A stretch of 38,518 nt of DNA from a virus, in the IMG/VR virus record IMGVR_UViG_3300028393_000155, positions 1 to 38,518 of that record; one strand, given 5' to 3'. A program made the translations under genes and the position numbers. Shown here piece after piece: positions 16,832-24,886 of the stretch (positions within the stretch are counted from its first letter, which is position 1; each line of letters opens with the position of its first letter). Under the pieces are notes generated by a model, which was not told where the DNA came from, did no database searches, and saw only the letters and a program-made list of their open reading frames with translations.

Positions 16832-17881
16832 TTATGCGGGCAGATAGCCTCCAGCTTTAATTTGTTTACCTTGTTTCTTTGTACCAGTACGAGCACTGCG
16901 AACTTTATCCATCATTTTATATAAGTGCTTTGCGCCAGCATCAGTAGACCCGTTACCAAGATGCGAGACAACGTCAGCAGGAACAACAAACTCACCATCA
17001 GCCAAACGTGCTGGTTGCCTATCCGCAATAGTCGCATGAATTGAGTCTGACATTCCATCGCCTCGTCCTTTTAATAGTCCAGCAATACCACCAGATTTCA
17101 TACCAATTGGGCTTTCAATACCAGTGTATGGGTTTGTTTTTGGTTCGTAACCAGAAGCCATTACTTGTGCGCTAGTAGGCATTTGACTTGGCGTGGCATA
17201 CTGAGTTTTATCTGCCTGAGCTTGTGGGTAGTGCATATTGTCCCCTAAACCAGGGCTATCCATACCACCACCAGCTAAAGCAGCAATCCCCCCATCTGCG
17301 TATCTTTGTACTGGATACGGTTGCGGTGTATAAGTGTTTGGGTCGTAACTGAACTTAGATAAAGAACCGTTATATGGTTTTTGTGGGGGTATTCCGTATC
17401 TATTGCGCTCTGCAGCCATAGCACCTTGAAGAGCTGTTCCAGCACCAGTTATCCCTAATTGGGTATTAGAAAGGTTAGAATAACCAAAAGCATTAGGAGA
17501 AGGTGTTGGTGGGGGAGGAGTAACAGGGGGAGTAACAGGGGGAGTAACAGCAGGAACAGCAGCGGCTGAATATCCAGGAATAGCCCCAGGAACAGAAGCA
17601 GCAGGGGTACTAAAACTAGCACCAGACCCAGCAGCGGGTACAAAACCCCCAGTACCACTAGCACCTGATTGGATGGCCGTTGTATCCAGTAACCCAGCAC
17701 CTACGTTACCAGCACCGCCACTAAAAGCACCCATAGCTCCACCAGTAACTGCGCCCGTAGCTGCGCCCATTAAAGCGCCTTTTAAGGGGTCACCCCCGGA
17801 AATAGCAGACCCAGCTGCTCCCGTACCAGCGCCTACAGCTGCGCTGATTAACATTGCCTCGCCAATTCCTGCATCTGCCAT
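16832..17881 (-). CDS. Gly/Ala-rich virion protein with conserved 'GDGMSD...LADGEFVVPADVV' C-terminus
   Basis: The 349-aa protein begins with a glycine-zipper-like stretch (MADAGIGEAMLISAAVGAGT), then alternating Gly/Ala segments and a polyproline region with repeated TPPV units at about 115-130. The C-terminal third is different: YADGGIAALAGGGMD, KSGGIAGLLKG, then GRGDGMSDSI and ARLADGEFVVPADVV. The last motif recurs in many phage tail/ejection proteins I recall, where its role is unknown; with DGEF it resembles a small, tightly folded beta domain. It is the first gene of the ejection block, with AGGAACT before the start. The glycine-zipper start suggests membrane insertion during DNA entry, by inference. 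Confidence 0.65.
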   Translation of the reverse strand: MADAGIGEAMLISAAVGAGTGAAGSAISGGDPLKGALMGAATGAVTGGAMGAFSGGAGNVGAGLLDTTAIQSGASGTGGFVPAAGSGASFSTPAASVPGAIPGYSAAAVPAVTPPVTPPVTPPPPTPSPNAFGYSNLSNTQLGITGAGTALQGAMAAERNRYGIPPQKPYNGSLSKFSYDPNTYTPQPYPVQRYADGGIAALAGGGMDSPGLGDNMHYPQAQADKTQYATPSQMPTSAQVMASGYEPKTNPYTGIESPIGMKSGGIAGLLKGRGDGMSDSIHATIADRQPARLADGEFVVPADVVSHLGNGSTDAGAKHLYKMMDKVRSARTGTKKQGKQIKAGGYLPA

Positions 17882-17920
17882 AATTAGTTCCTAATAGTAT
17901 TTGGGGTTGATTTTATCATA

Positions 17921-18226
17921 TTAAACCGTTGTTCCACTAGCGTTTTTCCACACCGTACCGTTCCACCAAACAGGAATTCCCAAGGTGGTATCGTAGTAAA
18001 TCTGCCCAATTGGAACCCCTACAAGGTTTGTACTTACTGGGCGATTTGCCGTAGTGCCAGAATCAGGGATACTAACAGACTGGGTAAAGTTATCTATTTG
18101 GGTGAAATAAAGGCGTAGGGCATTACTAAACTGGTCTTGATACTGCTGGTTATAAGCGACCGGCCCAATAGGTAAATTAGGGGCTTTTGTCCCTATAACT
18201 TGAAGATTTTTAACCTTAGTAACCAT
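17921..18226 (-). CDS. Small virion protein of unknown function (101 aa)
   Basis: The start ATG overlaps the stop of the 789-aa tail protein gene (TAATG at 18224-18228). The N-terminal half is a helix (YNQQYQDQFSNALRLYFTQI) and the C-terminal 40 residues read GQIYYDTTLGIPVWWNGTVW, a small beta unit often found at the end of phage fibre or tail proteins that display sequence to the solvent. It is probably a tail accessory or fibre-base protein. No enzymatic motif is visible. A 39-nt gap with only the next ribosome site separates it from the ejection block. Confidence 0.65.
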   Translation of the reverse strand: MVTKVKNLQVIGTKAPNLPIGPVAYNQQYQDQFSNALRLYFTQIDNFTQSVSIPDSGTTANRPVSTNLVGVPIGQIYYDTTLGIPVWWNGTVWKNASGTTV

Positions 18227-20595
18227 TATCTTCTACCGTCTTGTCGGATATCAATTCGGGGTGTGCCTAACTGCCAAGCTACCCCAAGCGTACTTGACTC
18301 AATCCTAAACGCCAACTGCCTACCCCGTAGCCTTGTATAGACTTGCCCGTCAAACTGCTGGATGTTATAGACCTTTTTAACACTATAATTATCCGCACTA
18401 GCTACTGATGGACTATCCGCTTGGCCATAAGCAGTGCCTGAGTTTTGACGAGGTTTAATTGTCATGGTTACAACAGGATTATTTATGTTAGAGCCGTTAA
18501 AGTTTACGTCTGGCAAGATACGCCATACAAAACCAAAGTTGTGCCCATCACCAATATCAAAATCAGAGGACTGTATATAAGAATAAATTGGTACGGAAGT
18601 TTCACCAGACACATCATCAACAGAAGACTCATGATACAGAACACGTCTGTTGTAATCTGCAGCCATTGGGTATGGGCGAATACCAGAATCTAGCCAATAT
18701 GTTCTAGCCATAGTACCGTAATACCAAACCCGGTCTAAATAGTTGTATATCACATATTTATCTACTGTATCAGTACCACTACTTTCACTTACGTAGAACC
18801 ACCAGACTTCGTTGTAAGCCTCGTTAGCCCCAGCAAAAATTTGGAAAGACTGAGTTGTATTAATGTCATTAAAGATGTACTGGCGTAACGAGCAAGGTAG
18901 GGTTTCTACTCGTCCAGAATACATATAGAACTTATCCCGCCCCATCCAATACGTTACGTTATTAACAGTAATCATAGAATTTGGGGACATAACAGAAATG
19001 TTATCCATCAGCAGGTTAAAGCCCCATACATAAGGAGGCCCTAAATACTGCATAGAATAGATAGCTGAATCTGTCCATACTAAAATCTCTTGGCGTGTAG
19101 CACGACCAGCCATAATAAAAGACCCATTACTTAACAGGAACTCACCTGCTTGGTTTGTAGGAGTCTGTGTCCATTGGAACGGGTTTTCTTGATCTGACCA
19201 GCGCACCAGCATTGGATTAAACGCAGTGCCAGAATTTGTCGGGTCGTAAGAGTTAGAACCCAAAGCAATAACAAATCGTTGAATAGCCGAAGCAATAACC
19301 TGGTTTGTAGCAACTGGACAGAACGCGGCATCCCCTGCACCTACTACAGCTACTGCGGCTTTTGCTAGTGGTACTGCATGAACACTTAACCCTGCAGTTG
19401 CCGACCAGTATGCAATACCCCCGCCTCGTGGCGCAATAATTAAATCTTGCCCAAAGTTATCGTTAGACCAAAGGCGCAGTTGCTGCGGAATACCAGAAGT
19501 GTACCCAGTACCCCAACCACGAGTCCCAGATTGTGGATAAGCAGTAACACCACCACCGCCACCAGTTGTTGTAGAAGTAGCTAATAAAATGGTTCCAGCA
19601 TTACTATTGTTTGTCGTAGTGCCAGGGGTAAGAATTGTGTAGGCATTGGCGCTAGTAACCGTAATCAAATAAGTAATATTTAATACACTAGCCGATATAC
19701 CCCCAGTTGCTGTTGCCCCCGTAAAATAGACATAAGGCACTGAAGCAGTTCCGGAACCAGTACCTACCCCAGTAGCAAAAAAGAGAACCCCTACTGTATT
19801 AGCAGAAGCGCCAATTAATGTAAAGTCTGTACTTCCCACCGATGTAATTCTATATTCTCTACCAACTACAAAAGCCCCTGCCGTAGTAGTATATCCGTGT
19901 GCAGTTTGAGTAACTGTTATTGTTCCGCTTCCGCTTGTTGTGGCAAAGGGGTTACTACCTAAAGCTATAGGAGTGCTTGGAGACCAAGGACCTGCACCCC
20001 AACCCGTACCAATCGTAGCTACGTCATTACCAATTGGATACTCATAATAAATAACTACCGCAGCGCCACCAGTACCCGTATTTCCAACGCCAGGAGTAAC
20101 TGGAAGCGTTACCGTATAAGTACCTGAACCCACGCCGGTAACCACAAAATCATTATTTAAAATGGTAGCAGTAATATTTCCGCCAAGACCTGCTGCCCCA
20201 GTAATCGTAATGTAGTCACCAATGTTAGGAGCGTATTGAGCGTCCGTAATGGTCATAGTGGTATTGCCGGTAACTACTGAAAATGGACCGTTTAATGCAG
20301 GGCTATCATTGTATATATAGGGGGTAATGTTGTTAAATACTGTACCTGATTCTATGTAGTATTTTTTACTAGTACCCAGCCCTAAATAATTAGAGCCATT
20401 AATAGCCACCCAGTTCCACATCGATCGGCAGATACCAATAAACTGGTTATTAGAAAGTCTAGACCAACCACCTAATTTTTCAGGAAAACCAGAACGAAAA
20501 CGGACTTTATCCCCGTCATACCAACCGCCTTCGTTGGCGTAATCAGTACCTTCTCGGTTAAGTCCAGGTCTAAATTCTAGTTTTTGTAATGGCAT
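18226..20595 (-). CDS. Large tail/DNA-stabilisation protein with inserted beta modules
   Basis: The 789-aa protein opens with LEFRPGLNREGTDYANEGG and GDKVRFRSGFPEKLGGW, the N-terminal signature of a family that is annotated in podo-like phages as packaged-DNA stabilisation or tail protein, in the manner of P22 gp10. Residues about 430-789 continue this core (QILIWTDSAIYS-type segments, WYFYVSESS, GFVWRILPDVNF). Between about 100 and 340 are inserted beta modules: one built on GSGTYTVTLPVTPG, one on TITVTQTAHGYTT (near 227), and one on EYRITSVGSTDFTLIGAS (245-265). The last two are mobile modules I recall from many phage structural proteins. The protein probably seals or extends the tail. The adaptor-like gene at 31572 and the neck gene at 33413 carry different inserts. 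Confidence 0.7.
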   Translation of the reverse strand: MPLQKLEFRPGLNREGTDYANEGGWYDGDKVRFRSGFPEKLGGWSRLSNNQFIGICRSMWNWVAINGSNYLGLGTSKKYYIESGTVFNNITPYIYNDSPALNGPFSVVTGNTTMTITDAQYAPNIGDYITITGAAGLGGNITATILNNDFVVTGVGSGTYTVTLPVTPGVGNTGTGGAAVVIYYEYPIGNDVATIGTGWGAGPWSPSTPIALGSNPFATTSGSGTITVTQTAHGYTTTAGAFVVGREYRITSVGSTDFTLIGASANTVGVLFFATGVGTGSGTASVPYVYFTGATATGGISASVLNITYLITVTSANAYTILTPGTTTNNSNAGTILLATSTTTGGGGGVTAYPQSGTRGWGTGYTSGIPQQLRLWSNDNFGQDLIIAPRGGGIAYWSATAGLSVHAVPLAKAAVAVVGAGDAAFCPVATNQVIASAIQRFVIALGSNSYDPTNSGTAFNPMLVRWSDQENPFQWTQTPTNQAGEFLLSNGSFIMAGRATRQEILVWTDSAIYSMQYLGPPYVWGFNLLMDNISVMSPNSMITVNNVTYWMGRDKFYMYSGRVETLPCSLRQYIFNDINTTQSFQIFAGANEAYNEVWWFYVSESSGTDTVDKYVIYNYLDRVWYYGTMARTYWLDSGIRPYPMAADYNRRVLYHESSVDDVSGETSVPIYSYIQSSDFDIGDGHNFGFVWRILPDVNFNGSNINNPVVTMTIKPRQNSGTAYGQADSPSVASADNYSVKKVYNIQQFDGQVYTRLRGRQLAFRIESSTLGVAWQLGTPRIDIRQDGRR

Positions 20596-20598
20596 GGT

Positions 20599-21186
20599 TT
20601 ACCCTAATACGGATATTGCTTTGGCAATTTTAGCTTTGCGGTCATCAAGTCCGAGTAACCCGCCGTTAATACGTTTAGTCATTGTCTCATAATCCTTAGT
20701 ATCAGCCAAGGCGTTTAATCCCTTTTTGTTCCAGAACCAAGCTGCGGAAAGGCAAGCGTATCGTGGGTCCAGCAATAAAGTAGGGTCAGCAAGAAGATCA
20801 GCACCAATACCAGATCCGCAGTGTTCATAGTTTTCTTTGCCTGTAAGTTGGATAAGACCTCTGCCTAAATATTTAGCAGCTTCTTCCTCGCTGGTGTTAC
20901 CTAATCTACCGTTATAAACTTTACCTGCAATCTTGGCTGGTTGACGTGCATACTGGTCTGCAATTTCTTTTGTAGGAAACCGACTAGGCCAAGTCTTCAT
21001 TAGACCTTCTGCGCTATAGTTTAGGTTTTCTTGCAAGACTTTAAAATTAGCAGACTCATGAGCACACTGACCAATAAACGATGCTTGACGGATAGGTGTT
21101 GTAATGTCATATTTAGCAAACGCCTCTTCTAGTGGTCCAAGCCATTTGTGGTCAATACCTAATTTATCTAGTTGGTCATACGTCAT
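20599..21186 (-). CDS. Endolysin, GH19 chitinase-like muramidase
   Basis: The 195-aa protein is full length for a single-domain GH19 endolysin. The first catalytic Glu is E44 in CAHESANF and the second is E53 in VLQENLNYS, at the expected spacing; GRGLIQLTGKENY (about 108-120) is the conserved substrate-groove motif. It lacks a signal peptide or membrane anchor, so it needs a holin. Its start overlaps the stop of the Rz-like gene (ATGA 21183-21186). Unusually the order in transcription is holin, Rz/Rz1, endolysin. It hydrolyses peptidoglycan at the end of infection. Confidence 0.88.
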   Translation of the reverse strand: MTYDQLDKLGIDHKWLGPLEEAFAKYDITTPIRQASFIGQCAHESANFKVLQENLNYSAEGLMKTWPSRFPTKEIADQYARQPAKIAGKVYNGRLGNTSEEEAAKYLGRGLIQLTGKENYEHCGSGIGADLLADPTLLLDPRYACLSAAWFWNKKGLNALADTKDYETMTKRINGGLLGLDDRKAKIAKAISVLG

Positions 21187-21566
21187 TTAATTGCCTCATA
21201 TTGTTTGTAGCAAGCTTGTAAGGCAACTCTTATTTCGTCTGCTCTGGCAGCTTCCCTAACAAGAAACTCTGAATCCTCGGCATAAAGGCTGGCTCCGTTG
21301 CAACCCTTTCTATCTGCGGTTTCTGTGGCACGACTGGGACGCTTACGCAACTCGCTAACAGCATCGACCAACTGAGTATTAATAGCTTTGATTTGAGCAT
21401 CTTTGTCTTTCCTTATTTGATCTGCATCTGCTTGATATTGATGTTCTTTGTCACGGACAGTTTTTTCTGCTTTACTTTGATGATACGAACAACCGTTAAC
21501 AAACCCACCACAAAATAAAGTAATGGCTACCATTACATAAATAGCATAGATATTTAAGCCAAACAT
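21183..21566 (-). CDS. Rz: i-spanin, Rz-like inner-membrane subunit
   Basis: This 127-aa protein has one N-terminal membrane segment (about residues 7-25: AIYVMVAITLFCGGFV) and a long periplasmic helical domain rich in charged residues (EKTVRDKEHQYQADAD, about 33-70). It ends in a Rz-type tail with SEFLVREAARADEIR and ALQACY. Such a protein spans the periplasm and joins an outer-membrane lipoprotein to fuse the two membranes. The partner gene lies in the +1 frame inside this one (21230-21400). The start overlaps the stop of the holin gene in TAATG. It supports a Gram-negative host. Confidence 0.8.
   Translation of the reverse strand: MFGLNIYAIYVMVAITLFCGGFVNGCSYHQSKAEKTVRDKEHQYQADADQIRKDKDAQIKAINTQLVDAVSELRKRPSRATETADRKGCNGASLYAEDSEFLVREAARADEIRVALQACYKQYEAIK
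21230..21400 (-). CDS. Rz1: o-spanin, Rz1-like lipoprotein nested inside the Rz gene
   Basis: Read in the +1 frame of the Rz gene, from ATG 21400 to TAA 21230-21232, is a 56-aa protein. It has a basic start (MLKSK), a hydrophobic segment (LLILSWSMLLAS) and a lipobox LASC at residues 15-18, so the mature lipoprotein would begin at C18. The mature part is short and Pro-rich at first (VPVVPQKPQ), as in Rz1 proteins. AAGGA lies about 10 nt upstream of the ATG. A fully embedded Rz1 is the arrangement of phage lambda. The gene is missed by length-based ORF calls. Together with Rz it makes the spanin pair. Confidence 0.88.
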   Translation of the reverse strand: MLKSKLLILSWSMLLASCVSVPVVPQKPQIERVATEPAFMPRIQSFLLGKLPEQTK

Positions 21567-21769
21567 TACTTCTCGTCCAAAGGCATCGTTGTTAAAACAC
21601 GCAAAACTGCTACAGCTGCACCAATTAAAATAAGCAACACACCATACACACGAGGGTCAATAATGTTTTGCACATAGCTAAAGTTATCGTAAGCAGCGCC
21701 CAATATAGCTACTGCCAATGCCAACCACATCGTTTTAGAACGCATAGCGCACCGTATGCTACGACGCAT
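21566..21769 (-). CDS. Holin, two-transmembrane type
   Basis: The 67-aa protein has a basic N-terminus (MRRSIRCAMRSK), two hydrophobic segments (about 14-31, WLALAVAILGAAY; about 41-59, VYGVLLILIGAAVAVL) and a short charged tail (PLDEK). This, and its place directly before the spanin and endolysin genes, makes it the likely holin that times lysis. Met codons at 1, 9 and 14 offer alternative starts, the first two separated by basic residues; lambda S uses such a dual start to make holin and antiholin. I see no strong ribosome site for the inner starts. The ATG at 21769 overlaps the stop of the previous gene. Confidence 0.75.
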   Translation of the reverse strand: MRRSIRCAMRSKTMWLALAVAILGAAYDNFSYVQNIIDPRVYGVLLILIGAAVAVLRVLTTMPLDEK

Positions 21770-21975
21770 TACTTAGCTTTCGGTTTACGAGTAGTAGCTT
21801 TTTTTACAGTAGATTTTTTAGCAACTGGTTTCTTAATAGGCGCTGGCTCTTCTGCTAAGTTTTTAACTTCTACTTCTGCAAAAGGCCACTGTGTAGTTAC
21901 GTTAACCTTACCAACTTGCATATCTACTTTTGGCATATAGCCAAGCTTGTCAAACAACCATGAAAATAAAAACAT
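21769..21975 (-). CDS. Small basic protein of unknown function next to the holin
   Basis: The 68-aa protein starts MFLFSWLFDKLGYMPK, a short amphipathic or membrane-leaning stretch, and then a small beta part (VDMQVGKVNVTTQWPF). The last 25 residues are Lys/Pro/Ala-rich (KKPVAKKSTVKKATTRKPK), like the disordered tail of histone H1-type proteins. It could bind nucleic acid or the membrane surface. Start and stop both overlap their neighbours in TAATG, so it belongs to the translationally coupled run of fibre, small protein, holin and spanin. No known lysis function fits; a lysis accessory or antiholin is possible but unsupported. Confidence 0.55.
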   Translation of the reverse strand: MFLFSWLFDKLGYMPKVDMQVGKVNVTTQWPFAEVEVKNLAEEPAPIKKPVAKKSTVKKATTRKPKAK

Positions 21976-23519
21976 TATTTAGCCTCCAATTGAGCAACAC
22001 GTTTACGTAAAGATTGTAGTTCAGCAATCATCAAAGCAATCATTTCTGGTGTAGACGCATCAATACCTTGGTAAATAGGTTTACCATCTTCATCAACAGC
22101 ATTAGGCTCACCACCCACTGCGCCTGGAATTATTTGCTGCAGTTCGTCGGCAATAAAACCTCGTGCAGTTTTTCCTGTAGCATCCCATATAAATTCTCTT
22201 GGTTGCATTGCATCAATAATAGAACCAGCATTTGTTAGAGGGGTAATATTAGATTTAAGTCTGCGATCTGAAGTTGTTTGATAACTAGTAGCTCCAGAAG
22301 TTACTGCAATTGCCCCAGAACTTGTGGCGTTATATTGAAAAACCATTGCATAAGTACTGCCGCCAACTACGTTAACACCAATGCCAGAAGACCCACCGCT
22401 ATAACTTTCAAAGTAAGCACAAGATTGTCCAGGAGTAGTTCCTTTTACTGTTAAGTTAAAATTACCATAAAAAAGATTACCACAGCCAATACTGCCAGCT
22501 GCTACTATATTATTTGTGCCTAATCCAGAGCTATTAAATTTATTGGCTTGTGTTCCACCTGTAATAAACGTAATTTCACCAGAAGATTGGTTTATGTAGT
22601 TACTTGTGTTGCCAACGTAATAAATTGGAGAAGTTACTGATGAAGAAAATGTTGCGCTAGTATTAGTACCAGAAGTTAATACAGAATTTCCGCCAACCGT
22701 AGGGGCTACACCAAAAGTAACAGGGGTTGCATTGGTAAATGAGTTTGTACCGCTAAAGGTATTGTTGCCTGACTGGGTTGCACCAGTAAATGTTATCCAG
22801 CTAGGAGCAGCAGTTCCGTTAGATTGAAGCACTTGCCCTGTTGAACCCGCAGAAAGAAACTGGGTTGTATTTGCACCAGATTGATAAACAATTTGACCTG
22901 CGCCGCCACCGGCTAAGTTACTAGCTAATGTTGCTGTACCTGATGGATTCCAGTATGGAGGGGCTCCGCTACCACCGCTTGTTAAAACATATCCAGATGT
23001 TCCAGGAGCTAAATAAGTAGTTACACCAACACCGCTTTGATAAACAAGTGCATTAGCAGTACCACCAGTTAGATTAGCTGCACCAACGGCAACCGATGCG
23101 TATGTAGAACTGTTTACGTAGTTAACTGCCACCATTTCAGAACCAGTACAGTAGGCTATAACGGTAGTTCCAGTAAGAATAGCTAAAGCAGTGCCACCAG
23201 CAGGTTTAAAGTATGCCGTTGCGCTAGACGCTAAGTTGTTGGTAATAATGTAAAGCTTTTGTTTGGCTGGACAAATAACTGAATTTGAACCTGATTGAAC
23301 GCCGTTAATAATAATTACCGCACTACGAGACTCGTCTGCTGCCCCGTTAAGATTTGAGAGGGTGTAGTCGCTACCTGCAGACATAGTAATTGAAGTTTGG
23401 TAGCAAATAGCTTGCTCTAGAAGAGTACCTAGATTTGTATTGGTAGTAGCACCCCAAACACCCGTCTGCTCACCGTCTCCGATAAGTGCAAGTTTTAAAC
23501 TATTAGAATACGTTGTCAT
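21975..23519 (-). CDS. Tail fibre with C-terminal S74 self-cleaving chaperone domain
   Basis: The 514-aa protein starts with a fibre N-terminus (LALIGDGEQTGVWGATTNTN), then two copies of a 'VYQSG...LxSxGxxAPxW' repeat at about 155-240, a glycine-rich beta region, and a C-terminal intramolecular chaperone. The S74 motif is TSDRRLKSNI (416-425) with the catalytic Ser417 and Lys422. The domain trims itself off after helping the trimer fold, so the mature fibre should end near 416. The helix AELQSLRKRVAQLEAK ends the chaperone as usual. The gene has AAGGAAG before the start. It precedes the lysis cassette and follows the 20-residue-repeat protein gene. Confidence 0.85.
   Translation of the reverse strand: MTTYSNSLKLALIGDGEQTGVWGATTNTNLGTLLEQAICYQTSITMSAGSDYTLSNLNGAADESRSAVIIINGVQSGSNSVICPAKQKLYIITNNLASSATAYFKPAGGTALAILTGTTVIAYCTGSEMVAVNYVNSSTYASVAVGAANLTGGTANALVYQSGVGVTTYLAPGTSGYVLTSGGSGAPPYWNPSGTATLASNLAGGGAGQIVYQSGANTTQFLSAGSTGQVLQSNGTAAPSWITFTGATQSGNNTFSGTNSFTNATPVTFGVAPTVGGNSVLTSGTNTSATFSSSVTSPIYYVGNTSNYINQSSGEITFITGGTQANKFNSSGLGTNNIVAAGSIGCGNLFYGNFNLTVKGTTPGQSCAYFESYSGGSSGIGVNVVGGSTYAMVFQYNATSSGAIAVTSGATSYQTTSDRRLKSNITPLTNAGSIIDAMQPREFIWDATGKTARGFIADELQQIIPGAVGGEPNAVDEDGKPIYQGIDASTPEMIALMIAELQSLRKRVAQLEAK
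22796..23053 (-). repeat. Two fibre repeats of the 'VYQSG...APxW' kind
   Basis: Within the S74 fibre gene, two diverged units of about 40 residues encode LVYQSGVGVTTYLAPGTSG... and IVYQSGANTTQFLSAGSTG..., each ending GxGAPPYW or GTAAPSW. Related units occur in the fibre gene at 29092-30549 (LVYQTGTNTTGFIANGTSG), so the two genes share sequence that could support recombination. Confidence 0.6.
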
Positions 23520-23528
23520 GATCTTCCT

Positions 23529-24188
23529 TTAAGCTTGATCGTTATTAATTTGAACCCAGTTAGGGGTTTGGTCGTCTACAACCCTGAACCATCCACGCCC
23601 AATCGGAGCGTCTGTTAATGTTATTGTTTCTGGGACTGTTGGTCTGTATGTAGCGTTTGCTGGTACTGTATCTACGGCAGTTAGCGTTTCTGCAACAATT
23701 GGGCTATATGATAATTGCGCTGTAGTGGCATCTGTTATTGTAGCAGTTTCTGCTCTAGTCACGCCGTAGAAGAATCCGCCTGTTAAAGCTTCAGATACTG
23801 TCATTGTTTCTGCTAACGAACCAACAAATACTATTCCGCCAGTTGCGCTATCAGTCGCAGTTAAAGCCTCGGCTAGGCTTACAGAATATAAATACGAAAT
23901 ATTAGGGGTGTCAACAAGACTTAGCGATTCTGCCAAACTTACTGGATACACACTGATATTGCCCTCAACGGTATCAAGACTAAAGTTTTCAGTTACTGTT
24001 GGACGGAAATTAAAAGTAGCCCCAGAATCGGCATCAGACAAGGAAAAAGATTCAAAGTTAAGCCCTTGAAATACGGCGGGGCCAGCATATACATCTGTAG
24101 AAGTAAACGAATCGGATAAATCAACCGCGTAGCTAGTCCCACCTAATGCGGCAAATGGGGCTTGAGCAAACGCAGTTATTCCAAACAT
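23529..24188 (-). CDS. Fibre-like protein with a strict 20-residue repeat
   Basis: The 219-aa protein has a short leader (MFGITAFAQAPFAALGG) and then about nine repeats. Each has an acidic residue followed six residues later by Asp: E87/D93, E107/D113, E147/D153, E167/D173, E187/D193, with one Glu (E133) in the Asp place. An aromatic residue recurs at F61, Y81, Y101, F121, Y141, Y161, Y181 and F201. The unit is roughly xLAExhxhxDxxxxxxYxx. A fixed 20-residue period with buried aromatics fits a beta-solenoid or stacked-hairpin fibre, by inference. The last 18 residues (VDDQTPNWVQINNDQA) look like an attachment tail. It lies just upstream of the S74 fibre gene in the transcript, so a fibre-tip or partner role is likely. 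No homologue is recognised. Confidence 0.7.
   Translation of the reverse strand: MFGITAFAQAPFAALGGTSYAVDLSDSFTSTDVYAGPAVFQGLNFESFSLSDADSGATFNFRPTVTENFSLDTVEGNISVYPVSLAESLSLVDTPNISYLYSVSLAEALTATDSATGGIVFVGSLAETMTVSEALTGGFFYGVTRAETATITDATTAQLSYSPIVAETLTAVDTVPANATYRPTVPETITLTDAPIGRGWFRVVDDQTPNWVQINNDQA
23586..24113 (-). repeat. 60-bp-period coding repeat (nine diverged units)
   Basis: The repeat covers residues 26 to 201 of the 219-aa protein. The protein-level period is 20 residues, with one 21-residue step near 46-67, while the DNA units are diverged, so the period is kept by selection on the fold rather than recent duplication. Confidence 0.65.
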
Positions 24189-24189
24189 A

Positions 24190-24546
24190 TTATTCTGTTA
24201 ATGAATATTTGGTCATTAAATCAAACGCTTGTTCTGGAGTAATGTCAGGAGAAGCAACATCATCAACACCATCTCCATCACGAATAGCATGGATACAACA
24301 AAATACTGTATTGGGTTCTAAAGCGGTAAATTGATGTTTAATACCTTTTGGGGTAACAATTAAATGAGGCGCTTTGTATTCAGCTTCGCCATTGTCATGC
24401 ACCATTTTAACTGCGCCAGAAGATAACAAAGTAATATGGTCAAAAGTATGGGCATGGCCGTGATCAGTGTCACCAACACGAACAAAATGATGCAGTTTTA
24501 CAAATACATTATCTACAATTTTAAGGTCTGTTTGTGGATTAGACAC
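24190..24546 (-). CDS. Cupin-family protein A (118 aa)
   Basis: The protein matches the cupin motif 1, G(x)5HxH(x)3E(x)6G, with G25, H31, H33 and G44, but His37 replaces the Glu. Motif 2 follows as PKGIKH (66-71) with H71. The four His (31, 33, 37, 71) could bind a metal ion. H61 and H86 are also kept in the paralogue at 26278. The C-terminal 28 residues (from about 91) are unique to this copy. Substrate and reaction are unknown; small cupins can be dioxygenases, isomerases or metal-binding sensors. GTG 24546 is the start, overlapping the previous gene by 8 nt. It sits inside the fibre cluster, which is unusual. Confidence 0.8.
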   Translation of the reverse strand: MSNPQTDLKIVDNVFVKLHHFVRVGDTDHGHAHTFDHITLLSSGAVKMVHDNGEAEYKAPHLIVTPKGIKHQFTALEPNTVFCCIHAIRDGDGVDDVASPDITPEQAFDLMTKYSLTE

Positions 24547-24886
24547 GAGTTACCTCAATAGTTGGCTGTGGTGGATTGTAAACCCAAAGGCAAGCAAACT
24601 CATCAAATGTGACATATTGTTCATCCTCTTGCGGCACAATCGGTTTAGGGTTAATAAACGCATCACGACTTGTATCGTATGTATATCCTATGCCAGCATA
24701 ATTTTTTCTTGTATTGCCGTTATAGCTTGTTTGTTTCCAATTAGTATCTGCGCCAAATAAAGATTTTAAAAAGTCAATACCAAGTTGTTCTTGTTCGTTT
24801 CCTTGCTCATCTTTAAGCATAAAGTTATCAACAACAAGGACTCTTAAAACAGTATTATTTGAGTCCAATTCTGCAAAATGAGCCAT
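24539..24886 (-). CDS. Conserved fibre-region protein, 'MAHFAELD' family (115 aa)
   Basis: The start is ATG 24886 (MAHFAELDSNNTVLRV); its A is the last base of the upstream stop (TAATG), although the frame is open to 24901. The centre has WKQTSYNGNTRKNYAGIGYT, a stretch that I recall as highly conserved in many phage proteins of this size, including cyanophages, then a short acidic part and a last segment with FDEFACLWVYNPPQP. Its role is unknown; the invariable placement in fibre clusters suggests a fibre chaperone or a small head/tail ornament. No catalytic motif is visible. It lies between the Gly-rich protein gene and cupin A. Confidence 0.7.
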   Translation of the reverse strand: MAHFAELDSNNTVLRVLVVDNFMLKDEQGNEQEQLGIDFLKSLFGADTNWKQTSYNGNTRKNYAGIGYTYDTSRDAFINPKPIVPQEDEQYVTFDEFACLWVYNPPQPTIEVTRV

